From Goekera deserti (lineage in GTDB: Bacteria; Actinomycetota; Actinomycetes; Mycobacteriales; Geodermatophilaceae): 64,000 bases of DNA. Location of the stretch: assembly GCF_010685995.1 (NCBI RefSeq), contig NZ_JAAGWK010000010.1, positions 355,717 to 419,716 on the forward strand. Reading direction: 5' to 3'. Position 1 is the first letter of the stretch; every line of letters starts with the position of its first letter. The notes beneath the pieces were generated by a model, which was not told where the DNA came from, ran no database searches, and was given only the letters and a program-made list of their open reading frames with translations. Shown here piece after piece: positions 37,038-46,482 of this stretch. A program made the translations under genes and the position numbers.

Positions 37038-38111
37038 GTGTCCCTGCCCCTGCCCGAGGCGCCCCTGACGGCCAGCGACCCGGTGGGCGTCGTCACCCGA
37101 CGGGCCGACACCCGGCTCACCGACCGTCCCGCGCCCGACCGCAACCTGGCCATGGAGCTGGTCCGGGTGACCGAGGCCGGGGCGATGGCCGCCGGCCGCT
37201 GGGTGGGCCGCGGGGACAAGAACGGCGGCGACGGCGCCGCCGTCGACGCCATGCGGGCGCTGATCGGCACCGTGAGCATGCGCGGCGTGGTGGTCATCGG
37301 CGAGGGCGAGAAGGACGAGGCGCCGATGCTCTACAACGGCGAGGAGGTCGGTGACGGCACCGGCCCGGAGTACGACGTCGCGGTCGACCCGGTCGACGGC
37401 ACGACCCTGATGGCCAAGGGCATGCCCAACGCAGTGGCGGTGATGGCGGTGGCCAACCGGGGCGCGATGTACGACCCGTCCGCGGTGTTCTACATGGACA
37501 AGATCGCCACCGGGCCGGTCGCCGCCGACGTCGTGGACATCCGGCTGCCGGTCAAGGAGAACATCCGCCGGGTCGCCAAGGCCAAGGGCGTGTCCCGCGG
37601 CGACGTCACGGTCTGCATCCTCGACCGCCCGCGGCACCAGAAGCTGGCCACCGAGGTGCGCGAGGCCGGCGCCCGGATCAAGTTCATCACCGACGGCGAC
37701 GTCGCCGGCGCCATCGCCGCCGCCCGCGAGGGCACCGGCGTCGACCTGCTGCTGGGCATCGGCGGCACCCCGGAGGGGATCATCACCGCCTGCGCGCTGA
37801 AGTGCATGGGCGGCGCGCTGCAGGGCCGGCTCTGGCCCAAGGACGACGCCGAGCGGCAGAAGGCCGTCGACGCCGGACACGACCTGGACCGGGTGCTGGA
37901 CATCGACGACCTGGTGCGCGGTGACGTGTTCTTCGTCGCCACCGGCATCACCGACGGCGAGCTGCTGCGCGGGGTCCAGTACCGGGCCGGCGGCTGCACC
38001 ACGCAGTCGCTGGTCATGCGCTCGCGCTCGGGCACCATCCGCTCGATCGAGAGCCTGCACTCGCTGGAGAAGCTGCGCGCCTACTCCGCGGTGCCGTTCG
38101 ACGGGGAGTGA
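37038..38111 (+). CDS. glpX: Fructose-1,6-bisphosphatase, class II
   Basis: A 357-residue metal-dependent phosphatase of gluconeogenesis. Conserved blocks are [18 protein letters not shown], the metal-binding [18 protein letters not shown], and [27 protein letters not shown] precedes the GTG start at ideal spacing, and TAGGAT at 37003-37008 is a likely -10 box giving a short leader. Class II is the usual FBPase type in Actinobacteria. Confidence 0.97.
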   Translation: MSLPLPEAPLTASDPVGVVTRRADTRLTDRPAPDRNLAMELVRVTEAGAMAAGRWVGRGDKNGGDGAAVDAMRALIGTVSMRGVVVIGEGEKDEAPMLYNGEEVGDGTGPEYDVAVDPVDGTTLMAKGMPNAVAVMAVANRGAMYDPSAVFYMDKIATGPVAADVVDIRLPVKENIRRVAKAKGVSRGDVTVCILDRPRHQKLATEVREAGARIKFITDGDVAGAIAAAREGTGVDLLLGIGGTPEGIITACALKCMGGALQGRLWPKDDAERQKAVDAGHDLDRVLDIDDLVRGDVFFVATGITDGELLRGVQYRAGGCTTQSLVMRSRSGTIRSIESLHSLEKLRAYSAVPFDGE

Positions 38112-38121
38112 GGCCCGCCAG

Positions 38122-38143
38122 GCGTGCTACGGCGTAGTACGCT
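38122..38143 (+). promoter_or_regulatory. Operator/promoter of the second toxin-antitoxin pair
   Basis: The 21-base segment 38122-38142 is an inverted repeat with 10-bp arms and one mismatch, with the perfect core CTACGGCGTAG (38127-38137). It overlaps TACGCT (38138-38143), a -10 box exactly six bases before the ATG, so the antitoxin would block polymerase directly. Confidence 0.6.
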
Positions 38144-38149
38144 GAGCTG

Positions 38150-38425
38150 ATGGAGTCGATCAGTCACCGGGAGATGCGCAACAACAGCTCAGAGGTGCTC
38201 CGTCGGGTGGCCGCCGGCGAGAGCTTCGTGATCACCAACAACGGAGAGCCTGCGGCCCTGCTCTCGCCACCTCGGCCGCCGCTGTCCCGGTTCGACGAGA
38301 TGGTGGCGACCGGGGAGATCATCCCGGCAGCGCACGAGCTGGACGTCGCAGCCCTGCCGGAGCCGATGGACCTGGAGGGGCCGTCGACCGCGGAGCTCAT
38401 CGCTGAGCTGCGCGGCCGTCGGTGA
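38150..38425 (+). CDS. Phd/YefM-family antitoxin
   Basis: A 91-residue antitoxin. MESISHREMRNNSSEVLRRV, then AAGESFVITNNGEPAALLSP, is the Phd/YefM DNA-binding domain; the C-terminal third (PEPMDLEGPSTAELIAELRG) should bind the toxin. It is encoded immediately before a PIN-domain toxin with a 4-bp overlap. The message is probably leaderless. The pair splits glpX from fumC. Confidence 0.9.
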   Translation: MESISHREMRNNSSEVLRRVAAGESFVITNNGEPAALLSPPRPPLSRFDEMVATGEIIPAAHELDVAALPEPMDLEGPSTAELIAELRGRR

Positions 38426-38814
38426 ACGTCTACATCGACACCTCGGCACTGCTCAAGCTGGTGAAGCGCGAGGCGGACACACCAGCACTGCTGGCCTGGT
38501 TGGCTGCTGCGCGACGCCGACTGTTCGGCTCAGCGCTCCTGCACACCGAGATGTACCGGGCGGGGCTCGCCTACGGCTTGCCTCGGTCGGCGATCGACGC
38601 CGTGCTCGGGCCGGTGCACGTCATCACCGTCACACCCGAGCTGCTGCGCCGAGCCGGACGGGTGCCGGCAGCACCCGGACGCCTGCTGGGCACCCTGGAC
38701 GCGGTGCACCTGGTGTCGGCCGAATCAGCGGCTGTGGACACCCTGCTCACGTACGACAGCCAACTGTCCGACGCAGCGGCCTTCCATGGTCTGGCAGTGG
38801 TGGCACCCGGCTGA
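38422..38814 (+). CDS. PIN-domain ribonuclease toxin (VapC family)
   Basis: A 130-residue toxin. Asp6 in MNVYIDTSALLKLVKREADT, the Glu in LLHTEMYRAGLAY, and Asp residues in LGTLDAVHLVSAESAAVD and TLLTYDSQLSDAA form the PIN acidic site. It is partner to the Phd-type antitoxin, a common actinobacterial mix of VapC toxin with Phd antitoxin. The GTG start overlaps the antitoxin stop. Confidence 0.9.
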   Translation: MNVYIDTSALLKLVKREADTPALLAWLAAARRRLFGSALLHTEMYRAGLAYGLPRSAIDAVLGPVHVITVTPELLRRAGRVPAAPGRLLGTLDAVHLVSAESAAVDTLLTYDSQLSDAAAFHGLAVVAPG

Positions 38815-38936
38815 GCGCCAGCTCCCCGGTGCTGGACCCAGCCGGCTCGTCTCGTGTCAGCCACCTGAGGGTCAGCTGACTCCGGCCGAGGACTGCGAGT
38901 GAGCCGTGGTCACCCCAGCGGCGGGTGCTGGCCCGA

Positions 38937-39402
38937 TCAAGGCGTTGCCGCGCAGGTGGCCAGGCTCCAGCACCGCCAGCCAGCGGCTGGCGACTCCCCC
39001 GGTGCCAGGCTGCCGACCTGCACCTCGACCGCGTCGGCGTCGGTGCGCAGGTCACGCAGGTCGACGCGGACGTCGCCGAACACGGTGCGGGCGCGCGCCG
39101 GTGGCACCGCCGCACCGGACACGCGGATGTCGCCGAACACGCTCGTCGCCGGCAACGCGGGGGTCTGCACCTGCCCGACGATCTTCACCCGCGCACCCCT
39201 CGCCGGCAGGTCGGCGAGGTGGACCGGCAGCTCGGCGGTCGTCGTCGAGGAGCAGCCCGCGTCCACCCGCTGCGCGAACTCGTCGAGGTCGATCCGGCCC
39301 TCGCCGACGGCGGTGTGCAACCGGGTGACCGTGGCCTCCGGGTCGGCATCGCCGGCGTACCGCTCGTGGGGCGGGTGCCGGGGCCTGCGGCGCGCGCGGA
39401 GC
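38937..39402 (-). pseudogene. Decayed DUF1707 protein gene
   Basis: Translation on the minus strand gives a clear DUF1707 domain: YAGDADPEATVTRLHTAVGE, then GRIDLDEFAQRVDAG, followed by the repeated TSVFGDIRVSG and RTVFGDVRVDLRDL strands typical of its C-terminal partner domain. No ATG or GTG precedes the domain in frame; the only candidate is a TTG at 39320, inside it. The C-terminal beta domain stops short after VEVQVGSLAPGES, where intact relatives continue with another FGDV strand. Loss of both ends suggests a pseudogene. It lies just behind the PQYG-repeat gene on the same strand. Confidence 0.5.
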
Positions 39403-40017
39403 CTAGCGGCCCCCGCCGGCCGGGGCGTCCTCGAAGTCGTCGGTGCAGAGACTCCACGTGCCGGCGTCCTTGCGCCCCGCGCAGGTGTCGCCGTACCGCT
39501 CGTAGGCCGAGTCGAACTCGGACTCGAGGTACAGGTCGTCGCAGGCGCCCATGTCCCCGTCGTAGCAGGACCGGGCCAGCTCGTCGAGCACCGGGTCGTC
39601 GCCCAGACCGGTCGGCTCCCGGGTGGCCGCGGGTGTGGGCTCGGGCCCGCCGGACCCGGTGAACAGGACCACCAGCGTCACGATGACGGCGACCAGCGCC
39701 ACCCCGCCGGCGATGCTCCAGATCAGCACCTGGCGCGACCGCCCCGGCGGTGTGGACGGGGGCCCGTACTGCCCGTACTGGGGCTGGCCGTACTGGGGCT
39801 GGCCGTACTGGGGCTGGCCGTACTGCGGTGAGCCGTACTGCGGTGAGCCGTGCTGGGGCTGCCCGAACTGGGGCGCCCCGTACTGAGGCTGCCCGTACTG
39901 AGGCTGCTCGAACTGGGGCGCCCCGTACGGGGTCTGCCCGTACTGAGGCTGCCCGTACTGGGGCGCCCCGTCCGGGGGCCGACCGTACGGCGGCGGGTCC
40001 GACGGAGGCTGGGACAT
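39403..40017 (-). CDS. Membrane protein with PQYGQ repeats and cysteine-containing external domain
   Basis: A 204-residue protein. The first ~95 residues are a disordered cytoplasmic stretch of repeated QPQYG units. One membrane helix ([20 protein letters not shown]) follows, then an external domain with four cysteines ([35 protein letters not shown]). From memory this C-terminal domain recurs in actinobacterial membrane proteins of unknown role, and proline/tyrosine/glutamine-rich tails often mediate weak protein clustering. GAGGAG precedes the ATG at 40017. Confidence 0.75.
   Translation of the reverse strand: MSQPPSDPPPYGRPPDGAPQYGQPQYGQTPYGAPQFEQPQYGQPQYGAPQFGQPQHGSPQYGSPQYGQPQYGQPQYGQPQYGQYGPPSTPPGRSRQVLIWSIAGGVALVAVIVTLVVLFTGSGGPEPTPAATREPTGLGDDPVLDELARSCYDGDMGACDDLYLESEFDSAYERYGDTCAGRKDAGTWSLCTDDFEDAPAGGGR
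39763..39970. repeat. 15-bp tandem coding repeats (PQYGQ units)
   Basis: About a dozen imperfect 15-base units, variants of TACTGGGGCTGGCCG on the plus strand, encode the QPQYG peptide repeats of the gene on the minus strand. Three adjacent units are identical at the DNA level, so unit number may vary between strains. Confidence 0.8.
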
Positions 40018-40269
40018 CGAAGACTCCTCGGCTGGGACGAGGAAGGCTCCTCGCAGGGCAGGGCAGGCTGATCGTGCGTCCACCGGTGCGGTGGCGCGTC
40101 CCCCGGTCGAGGGAGCGGGCGCCCCGGGGAACGCGGGTCCGGCGCAGCGTAGGGCCGCCGGCGTCCCGGGGGCCCGTCCCGGTGCGGAGGCACCGGCGCG
40201 TCGCCCTCCGGGGGTTGTCTAGGGTCGCTGCTGCCGCACACGTCCCTCCTCCACCACCGGGAGCGCACC

Positions 40270-41664
<1,395 letters not shown>

Positions 41665-41714
41665 CGTCGGTGAGCCGCGTCGACCCCGAGCCGGGGCCGA
41701 CCGAGCTCGTCGTG

Positions 41715-41758
41715 TGATCCGTGCCCGGGGAGGCCCCGATCTCACCGGGCACGGATCA
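41715..41758. terminator. Bidirectional terminator between fumC and the glycan-cluster oxidoreductase
   Basis: A perfect 14-bp inverted repeat (41715-41728 with 41745-41758) with a 16-base loop sits between convergent genes and includes the stop codon of the minus-strand oxidoreductase. Confidence 0.75.
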
Positions 41759-43150
41759 GGACGTCAGTTCTGCCGCCTGCAGGCCCTGCACGACCTGGTC
41801 GTTGAAGGCGTCCACCCCGAAGGCCCGGACCCCACCGACCAGCACGGCGTCCAGCTCCAGCGCACGCAGCCGTCCGACCGCCTCCTCGAACCTCTCCAGG
41901 CTGTCCGCCGTCGGGTCCGTGAAGGTCGGTCCGGAGAAGACGCCGAGCTCGCGCAGGTCCGCACCACCGGCCACCATCCCCACCTGCTCCAGGACGGTGC
42001 GCGCCGTCCCGGCGGCGTCGGCCTTCTCGACGTGGTGAGCGAGCTCGACGCACAGCACGCGCGTCCCGAGGCGGGCGTCTCGCTCGCCCGGGGTGACCCG
42101 GTACGCGGCCACCTCCGGGTCCAGCACGTGCAGGAAGCCCGGCAGGTGCCGGATGTCGTCCTCGTGGGCCAGCAACCAGGTGAGCACCGAGTGCACCCGC
42201 GAGGGCTCGTAGACGATGCCGGTCGCCGCCAGCAGCTCGCCGGCCGCCAGACCGAGCACCGGCCGCACGGCCTCCTCCACCCGGCCGTCGGAGAAGGAGA
42301 TGCGCACCGTTCCCCGCCCTCGTTCGACGCGGTCCACAGCGTCGTAGCGGACCACGTCGACCCCCGCCGTCTCGAGCCGGGCCAGGAGCGCACGGACGAC
42401 GGACCCCATGCCGCCGGCGCCGACCACGGACAGCGGCCGGTCGGGCACGAACTGGACGGGCCGACCGGCGAAGGCCTCCGCCACGGTGCGGGGCCAGAAC
42501 AGCGGCAGCCAGAGCTTGCGCCTCAGTGCGGCGACGAGGTCACTGCCGCCCGTGGGGCGGACCTTGTGCAGGAAGGGCGCCAGGAGCTGCTCGTGGAAGA
42601 GGGACCCGTGCTGGTGCACCGACGCGGTGTCGAAGTCGGTGCGCCACAGACGGGCGCGCTCACCGTCCTGCAGCAGGCCCGCATCACCGTGCACGCGGAC
42701 GACCTCGGCAGCCTGCGTGGAGATGTCCCGGGCGGTGTCTGTGTCCACCAGCTCGACGGCGTTCCGCACGTCCGAGCCGAGGAGGAACTCCGGCCCCGTC
42801 CGCCCGGCCGCGAAGGACGCGGGTGGGTCCACGGGCACCACGGCACCGGCCCCGACCAGGTCCCGCACCCACGCGTCGACCAGGCCCACGAACGGCCGGT
42901 GCCCGTCCCCGTCAGCCCGGTACTCGGCCAGCGGCGGCGATGCCCCGACGCCCTCGTAGCCGAGCTCGAGCACCCGCATGCCCAGTTCCAGCACGTGGCC
43001 GTCCCGCTCCACCGGCATGAACCCCCCGCCGACGCCCTTGCGCGGCAGCGACAGCCGGACCGGGCGCCCTGTGGCGGCCAGCGCGTCAGCGGCCACCAGC
43101 GCGGCCACCGTGCCCCCCACGACGACCTGGGCGCCCCCGCGATCAGTCAT
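41756..43150 (-). CDS. FAD/NAD(P)-binding oxidoreductase (amine oxidase/mutase-like)
   Basis: A 464-residue flavoprotein. The N-terminal VVVGGTVAALVAADALAATG is a degenerate dinucleotide-binding fold, and the later SVVGAGGMGSVVRALLARLE and VGGVRAFGVDAFN segments fit the FAD domain of protoporphyrinogen oxidase-like and UDP-galactopyranose mutase-like proteins. The substrate is unknown. It is the last gene of an acetyltransferase-methyltransferase-oxidoreductase operon facing away from the amino-sugar genes, which suggests that it modifies a sugar or lipid-linked glycan. Its start overlaps the methyltransferase gene by eight bases. Confidence 0.7.
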   Translation of the reverse strand: MTDRGGAQVVVGGTVAALVAADALAATGRPVRLSLPRKGVGGGFMPVERDGHVLELGMRVLELGYEGVGASPPLAEYRADGDGHRPFVGLVDAWVRDLVGAGAVVPVDPPASFAAGRTGPEFLLGSDVRNAVELVDTDTARDISTQAAEVVRVHGDAGLLQDGERARLWRTDFDTASVHQHGSLFHEQLLAPFLHKVRPTGGSDLVAALRRKLWLPLFWPRTVAEAFAGRPVQFVPDRPLSVVGAGGMGSVVRALLARLETAGVDVVRYDAVDRVERGRGTVRISFSDGRVEEAVRPVLGLAAGELLAATGIVYEPSRVHSVLTWLLAHEDDIRHLPGFLHVLDPEVAAYRVTPGERDARLGTRVLCVELAHHVEKADAAGTARTVLEQVGMVAGGADLRELGVFSGPTFTDPTADSLERFEEAVGRLRALELDAVLVGGVRAFGVDAFNDQVVQGLQAAELTS

Positions 43151-43844
43151 CTGCCACGAAGATGGCGTAGTTCAGCGCCCCGTTGTCCGGGAACAGGTGG
43201 GCGACACGGTCCAGCCCGACGATGACCTCGTCGGGCAGGACGGCGAGTTGGGCGTTCGTGAAGGGCTTGAGCAGCACCGGCTCGCGGTGCACGCAGACCA
43301 GGCCGGCCTGGCCGGCGAGCTCCTCCAGGCGATCGGCGTCGAAGATCTCGACCGTGGCCAGGGACCGCCCGCGGTCGCTGAGGCCGGCGGGCGAGGCCAG
43401 CACCCCCATCTCCATGGCGATCAGGCGGTGCAGGGACCGTGGGTTGGTGAGGGACACGTGCACGAGGCCGCCGGGCGCGAGCCACTCCTCCCGGATGCGC
43501 CGCAACAGGGCCACCGGGTCGGGCAGCTCGTTGACGAGGTGGGCAGCGACCACCTGCTCGTAGCGGTGCACCGAGCGGAAGTCGTCGATGTCGGCCAGGT
43601 GGAACGTCGCGCGCGGCAGCCCTCGGGCGGCTGCCCTCGCGTGGTAGGCCGGCGTCCGCTCCACGGCGTCGACGAGCACGTCCCTCGCCACGAAGGACGA
43701 CGTCATCAGGCCGGTCGCGCAGCCCAGCTCGAGCACGCGGTCACCGGGGCGGAACCACCGCCGGATCCGGGTGCCCGTCGCCGCGGTGTAGTGGCGGTCG
43801 AAGTCAGCATCGGGATCGTAGAGATCCGAGTAGTCGTGTGCCAT
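43143..43844 (-). CDS. Class I SAM-dependent methyltransferase
   Basis: A 233-residue methyltransferase. The SAM-binding motif VLELGCATGLMTSSFVARD is near residue 37, followed by VDAVERTPAYHARA and FHLADIDDF; VHVSLTNPRSLHRLIAMEMG lies after the core sheet. Similar enzymes methylate sugars or act within glycan-assembly proteins. Its ATG shares one base with the preceding stop (TGATG). The acceptor is inferred from the neighbours only. Confidence 0.8.
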   Translation of the reverse strand: MAHDYSDLYDPDADFDRHYTAATGTRIRRWFRPGDRVLELGCATGLMTSSFVARDVLVDAVERTPAYHARAAARGLPRATFHLADIDDFRSVHRYEQVVAAHLVNELPDPVALLRRIREEWLAPGGLVHVSLTNPRSLHRLIAMEMGVLASPAGLSDRGRSLATVEIFDADRLEELAGQAGLVCVHREPVLLKPFTNAQLAVLPDEVIVGLDRVAHLFPDNGALNYAIFVADD

Positions 43845-44776
43845 CAGGAGAGTGACGCTACCAACACCTTGCGTGTCCCCGGGGCAGCGCCGACGCTCCG
43901 CTTGAAGTGGGCGAGACCGAAGTTCGGCGTCCCGTCCTTCTCGCTCGACGGACCCAGGTCCAGCAGGCGCGCACCGGTGGCGATCGAGCGTTCCAGCAGT
44001 CGGTGGGCCAGCAGGTTCATCGGCGAGCGCTGGAGCCCGTGGTCACCGGCGTCCCCCCAGGCGACGAGCAGGTCGACGTCGTCGAGGACCCGGTACACGA
44101 CAGCGGCCGCGACCGGCCGCCCGTCGAAGGACAGCACGTAGGGCCGGACCCGGTCGGGCAGTGCCCGGCGGGCACGGTCCAGGTACTCGAGGGGCAACCC
44201 CGCCGGGCGGCCGTGCGCTGCCCGGTTGGCGTCCAGGATCGACGAGCACACCGCGAGGTCGGCCGCGCTCACGACCTCGTCCAACCGGAAGGGCAGGCGG
44301 AGGTCGGCGCGGACGTCCCTGGCCCGCTTCTTCCCGAGCAGGGTCATGGGGTCCCCGTCCGGGGCCAGCCGCCGCAGGTCGACGTACTGGTTGAGGTCGC
44401 AGTGCTCGACGGTGTAACCGGCGGAGAGCAGCGCGTACTCGATCATCGGCTCGGCCGGCGAGTACTCCGCGGGCCGGCAGCGCACCCGCACGGAGCGCAG
44501 CCCGCACGCGACCATCGACGCGCGGGCACCGGCGACGAGTCCGACCACGTCCTCCAGCACCGGGTCGTCGCGGACGAGGTCGACACCCCCGAAGGGGGCA
44601 CTGTGCCCGGACGTCAGGACGCCGTCGGAGACGACCCCGTCGAGGACGCCCACCAACCGGTCGTCGACCCGGTGCTCGTACCGCCACCGCGCCGTCGGCG
44701 GGACGTCGTTGAGGTCGTGGAAGAGCGCGTCACAGAACAGCAACCCTCCACCAAGCAGCCGATCCAGGCTCGTCAT
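43844..44776 (-). CDS. GNAT/FemAB-like acyltransferase (BioF2-like)
   Basis: A 310-residue protein with a tandem GNAT-type fold. The C-terminal half contains VLSFDGRPVAAAVVYRVLDD and the FemAB-like MNLLAHRLLERSIATGARLL, then GTPNFGLAHFKRSVG. Proteins of this class transfer acetyl or aminoacyl groups, often to amino sugars or peptidoglycan precursors. It is the first gene of the minus-strand operon, and GGAG precedes its ATG. Acylation of the aminated sugar made by the divergent operon would be a logical role. Confidence 0.65.
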   Translation of the reverse strand: MTSLDRLLGGGLLFCDALFHDLNDVPPTARWRYEHRVDDRLVGVLDGVVSDGVLTSGHSAPFGGVDLVRDDPVLEDVVGLVAGARASMVACGLRSVRVRCRPAEYSPAEPMIEYALLSAGYTVEHCDLNQYVDLRRLAPDGDPMTLLGKKRARDVRADLRLPFRLDEVVSAADLAVCSSILDANRAAHGRPAGLPLEYLDRARRALPDRVRPYVLSFDGRPVAAAVVYRVLDDVDLLVAWGDAGDHGLQRSPMNLLAHRLLERSIATGARLLDLGPSSEKDGTPNFGLAHFKRSVGAAPGTRKVLVASLS

Positions 44777-44830
44777 CTTCTCGCTCCACAGGTGACTACG
44801 ATTCGTGGCCACTCCTGTTCTATTAGTAGC

Positions 44831-45376
44831 ATGACCCTCGCTGACGCTCGGCTCGCGACCAGCCCCGACGGCCCGGTGGACCAGGCCGTCGAGCGCCGGG
44901 CCCGCCCCTGGGGGCGCCGCTCGGCGGACAAGAACTGGCCCGAGGGCGGCGAAGCCCTGGGCTGCCGCATCGTCGAGCTGCCCCGCGTCCACGACACCCG
45001 GGGCAACCTGACCTTCATCGAGGGCGGCAGCCACGTCCCCTTCGACATCGGGCGCGTCTACTACCTGTACGACGTGCCCGGCGGAGAGCACCGCGGGGGC
45101 CACGCCCACCGGCAGCTGGAGCAGCTGATCATCGCCGCGAACGGCAGCTTCGACGTCGTCGTCGACGACGGGCAGACCACCGAGCGGTTCTTCCTCAACC
45201 GGTCGTACTACGGGCTGTACATGCCCCGGATGACGTGGCGCGAGCTGGACAACTTCTCGAGCGGGAGCGTCTGCCTGGTGCTGGCCTCCAACCGGTACGA
45301 CGAGAGCGACTACTACCGCGACTACGACGAGTTCGTCGCCGCGCGGCGCGCGGAGACGGTCGAGGAGAGCCTGTGA
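44831..45376 (+). CDS. FdtA/QdtA-family sugar 3,4-ketoisomerase (cupin)
   Basis: A 181-residue protein with the WxcM-like cupin fold: IVELPRVHDTRGNLTFIEG, FDIGRVYYLYDVPGGEHRGG with HAHRQLEQLIIAA, and YMPRMTWRELDNFS. FdtA/QdtA enzymes move the keto group of dTDP-4-keto-6-deoxyhexose from C4 to C3 before amination. An aminotransferase gene follows with a GTGA overlap, as in known dTDP-Fuc3NAc or Qui3NAc pathways. An N-terminal extension of about 45 residues is unusual. The 54-base divergent promoter region upstream is A+T-rich. Confidence 0.85.
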   Translation: MTLADARLATSPDGPVDQAVERRARPWGRRSADKNWPEGGEALGCRIVELPRVHDTRGNLTFIEGGSHVPFDIGRVYYLYDVPGGEHRGGHAHRQLEQLIIAANGSFDVVVDDGQTTERFFLNRSYYGLYMPRMTWRELDNFSSGSVCLVLASNRYDESDYYRDYDEFVAARRAETVEESL

Positions 45377-46482
45377 GACCCCTGACCCAGGTGCCGCTGC
45401 TCGACCTCTCGGCGCTGCACGCCGAACTCGGGGACGAGCTGGCTTCCGCCGCTCTGCGCGTGCTCGGCAGCGAGCGCGTCCTGCTGGGTCCCGAGCTCGC
45501 GGCCTTCGAGCAGGCGTGGGCGGCCCAGGTCGGCGCGGCCCACGGCGTCGGGGTGGGCAACGGACTGGATGCGCTGGCGCTCGGACTGCGCGCCTTCGAC
45601 GTGGGACCGGGCGACGAGGTGCTCGTCCCGGCGCACACCTTCATCGCCACCTGGCTGGCGGTCGTGCACGTGGGCGCCACACCCGTCCCCGTCGACGTCT
45701 CGGACCGCACCGGGCTGTGGGACGCCGACGCGGTGGGAGCCGCAGTCGGGCCCCGCACCCGGGCGATGATCCCGGTGCACCTCTACGGCCACCCGGTCGA
45801 CCTCGACCCCTTGCTCGCCATCGCCCGACGCCACGGGCTCGTGGTGCTCGACGACGCCGCCCAGGCGCACGGCGCCCGCTACCGCGGACGACCGGTGGGT
45901 GGGCTCTGCGATGCCACGACGTGGAGCTTCTACCCGGGCAAGAACCTCGGCGCCGTCGGTGACGGCGGGGCGGTGACCACGTCGGACCCGGCCGTGGCCG
46001 ACCGGCTGCGCTCGCTGCGCAACTACGGCTCGACCGAGAAGTACGTGCACGACGAGATCGGCTGGAACAGCCGGCTGGACGAGCTCCAGGCCGCACTGCT
46101 CAGCGTCAAGTTGCGTCGGCTCGACGAGCACAACGCGCGCCGAGCGGTCGTCGCCGAGCGCTATGCCCACGCGCTGGGCGACTGCGGTCTGACCCTCCCG
46201 GGGACAGCCCCCTGGGCCCGGCACGCCTGGCACCAGTACGTCGTCCGGACGCCGCACCGTGACGCCCTGCACGACCACCTGGCCGCCCTCGGCGTGCAGA
46301 CCGTGATCCACTACCCCGTGCCGCCGCATCATCAAGGGGCCTTCGCGACCCTCCTCACGCACGGTGAGCTGCCCGTCGCCGAGGCCCTCGCCAGGGAGGT
46401 GCTCAGCCTCCCGATGGGCCCGCACCTGTCCGAGCAGGAGCAGGTGCACGTCATCGACTCCATCCGGTCGTTCCGGCCGTGA
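45373..46482 (+). CDS. DegT/DnrJ/EryC1-family sugar aminotransferase
   Basis: A 369-residue PLP enzyme. The cofactor lysine is in WSFYPGKNLGAVGDGGAVTT. VLVPAHTFIATWLAVVHVGA, VLDDAAQAHGARYRG and NSRLDELQAALLSVKLRRL are also family blocks. It should aminate the 3-keto sugar made by the FdtA-like enzyme, giving a 3-amino-3,6-dideoxyhexose nucleotide. It overlaps both neighbours by four bases. No dTDP-glucose synthase or dehydratase genes are in the window, so the precursor must come from elsewhere. Confidence 0.93.
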   Translation: MRPLTQVPLLDLSALHAELGDELASAALRVLGSERVLLGPELAAFEQAWAAQVGAAHGVGVGNGLDALALGLRAFDVGPGDEVLVPAHTFIATWLAVVHVGATPVPVDVSDRTGLWDADAVGAAVGPRTRAMIPVHLYGHPVDLDPLLAIARRHGLVVLDDAAQAHGARYRGRPVGGLCDATTWSFYPGKNLGAVGDGGAVTTSDPAVADRLRSLRNYGSTEKYVHDEIGWNSRLDELQAALLSVKLRRLDEHNARRAVVAERYAHALGDCGLTLPGTAPWARHAWHQYVVRTPHRDALHDHLAALGVQTVIHYPVPPHHQGAFATLLTHGELPVAEALAREVLSLPMGPHLSEQEQVHVIDSIRSFRP

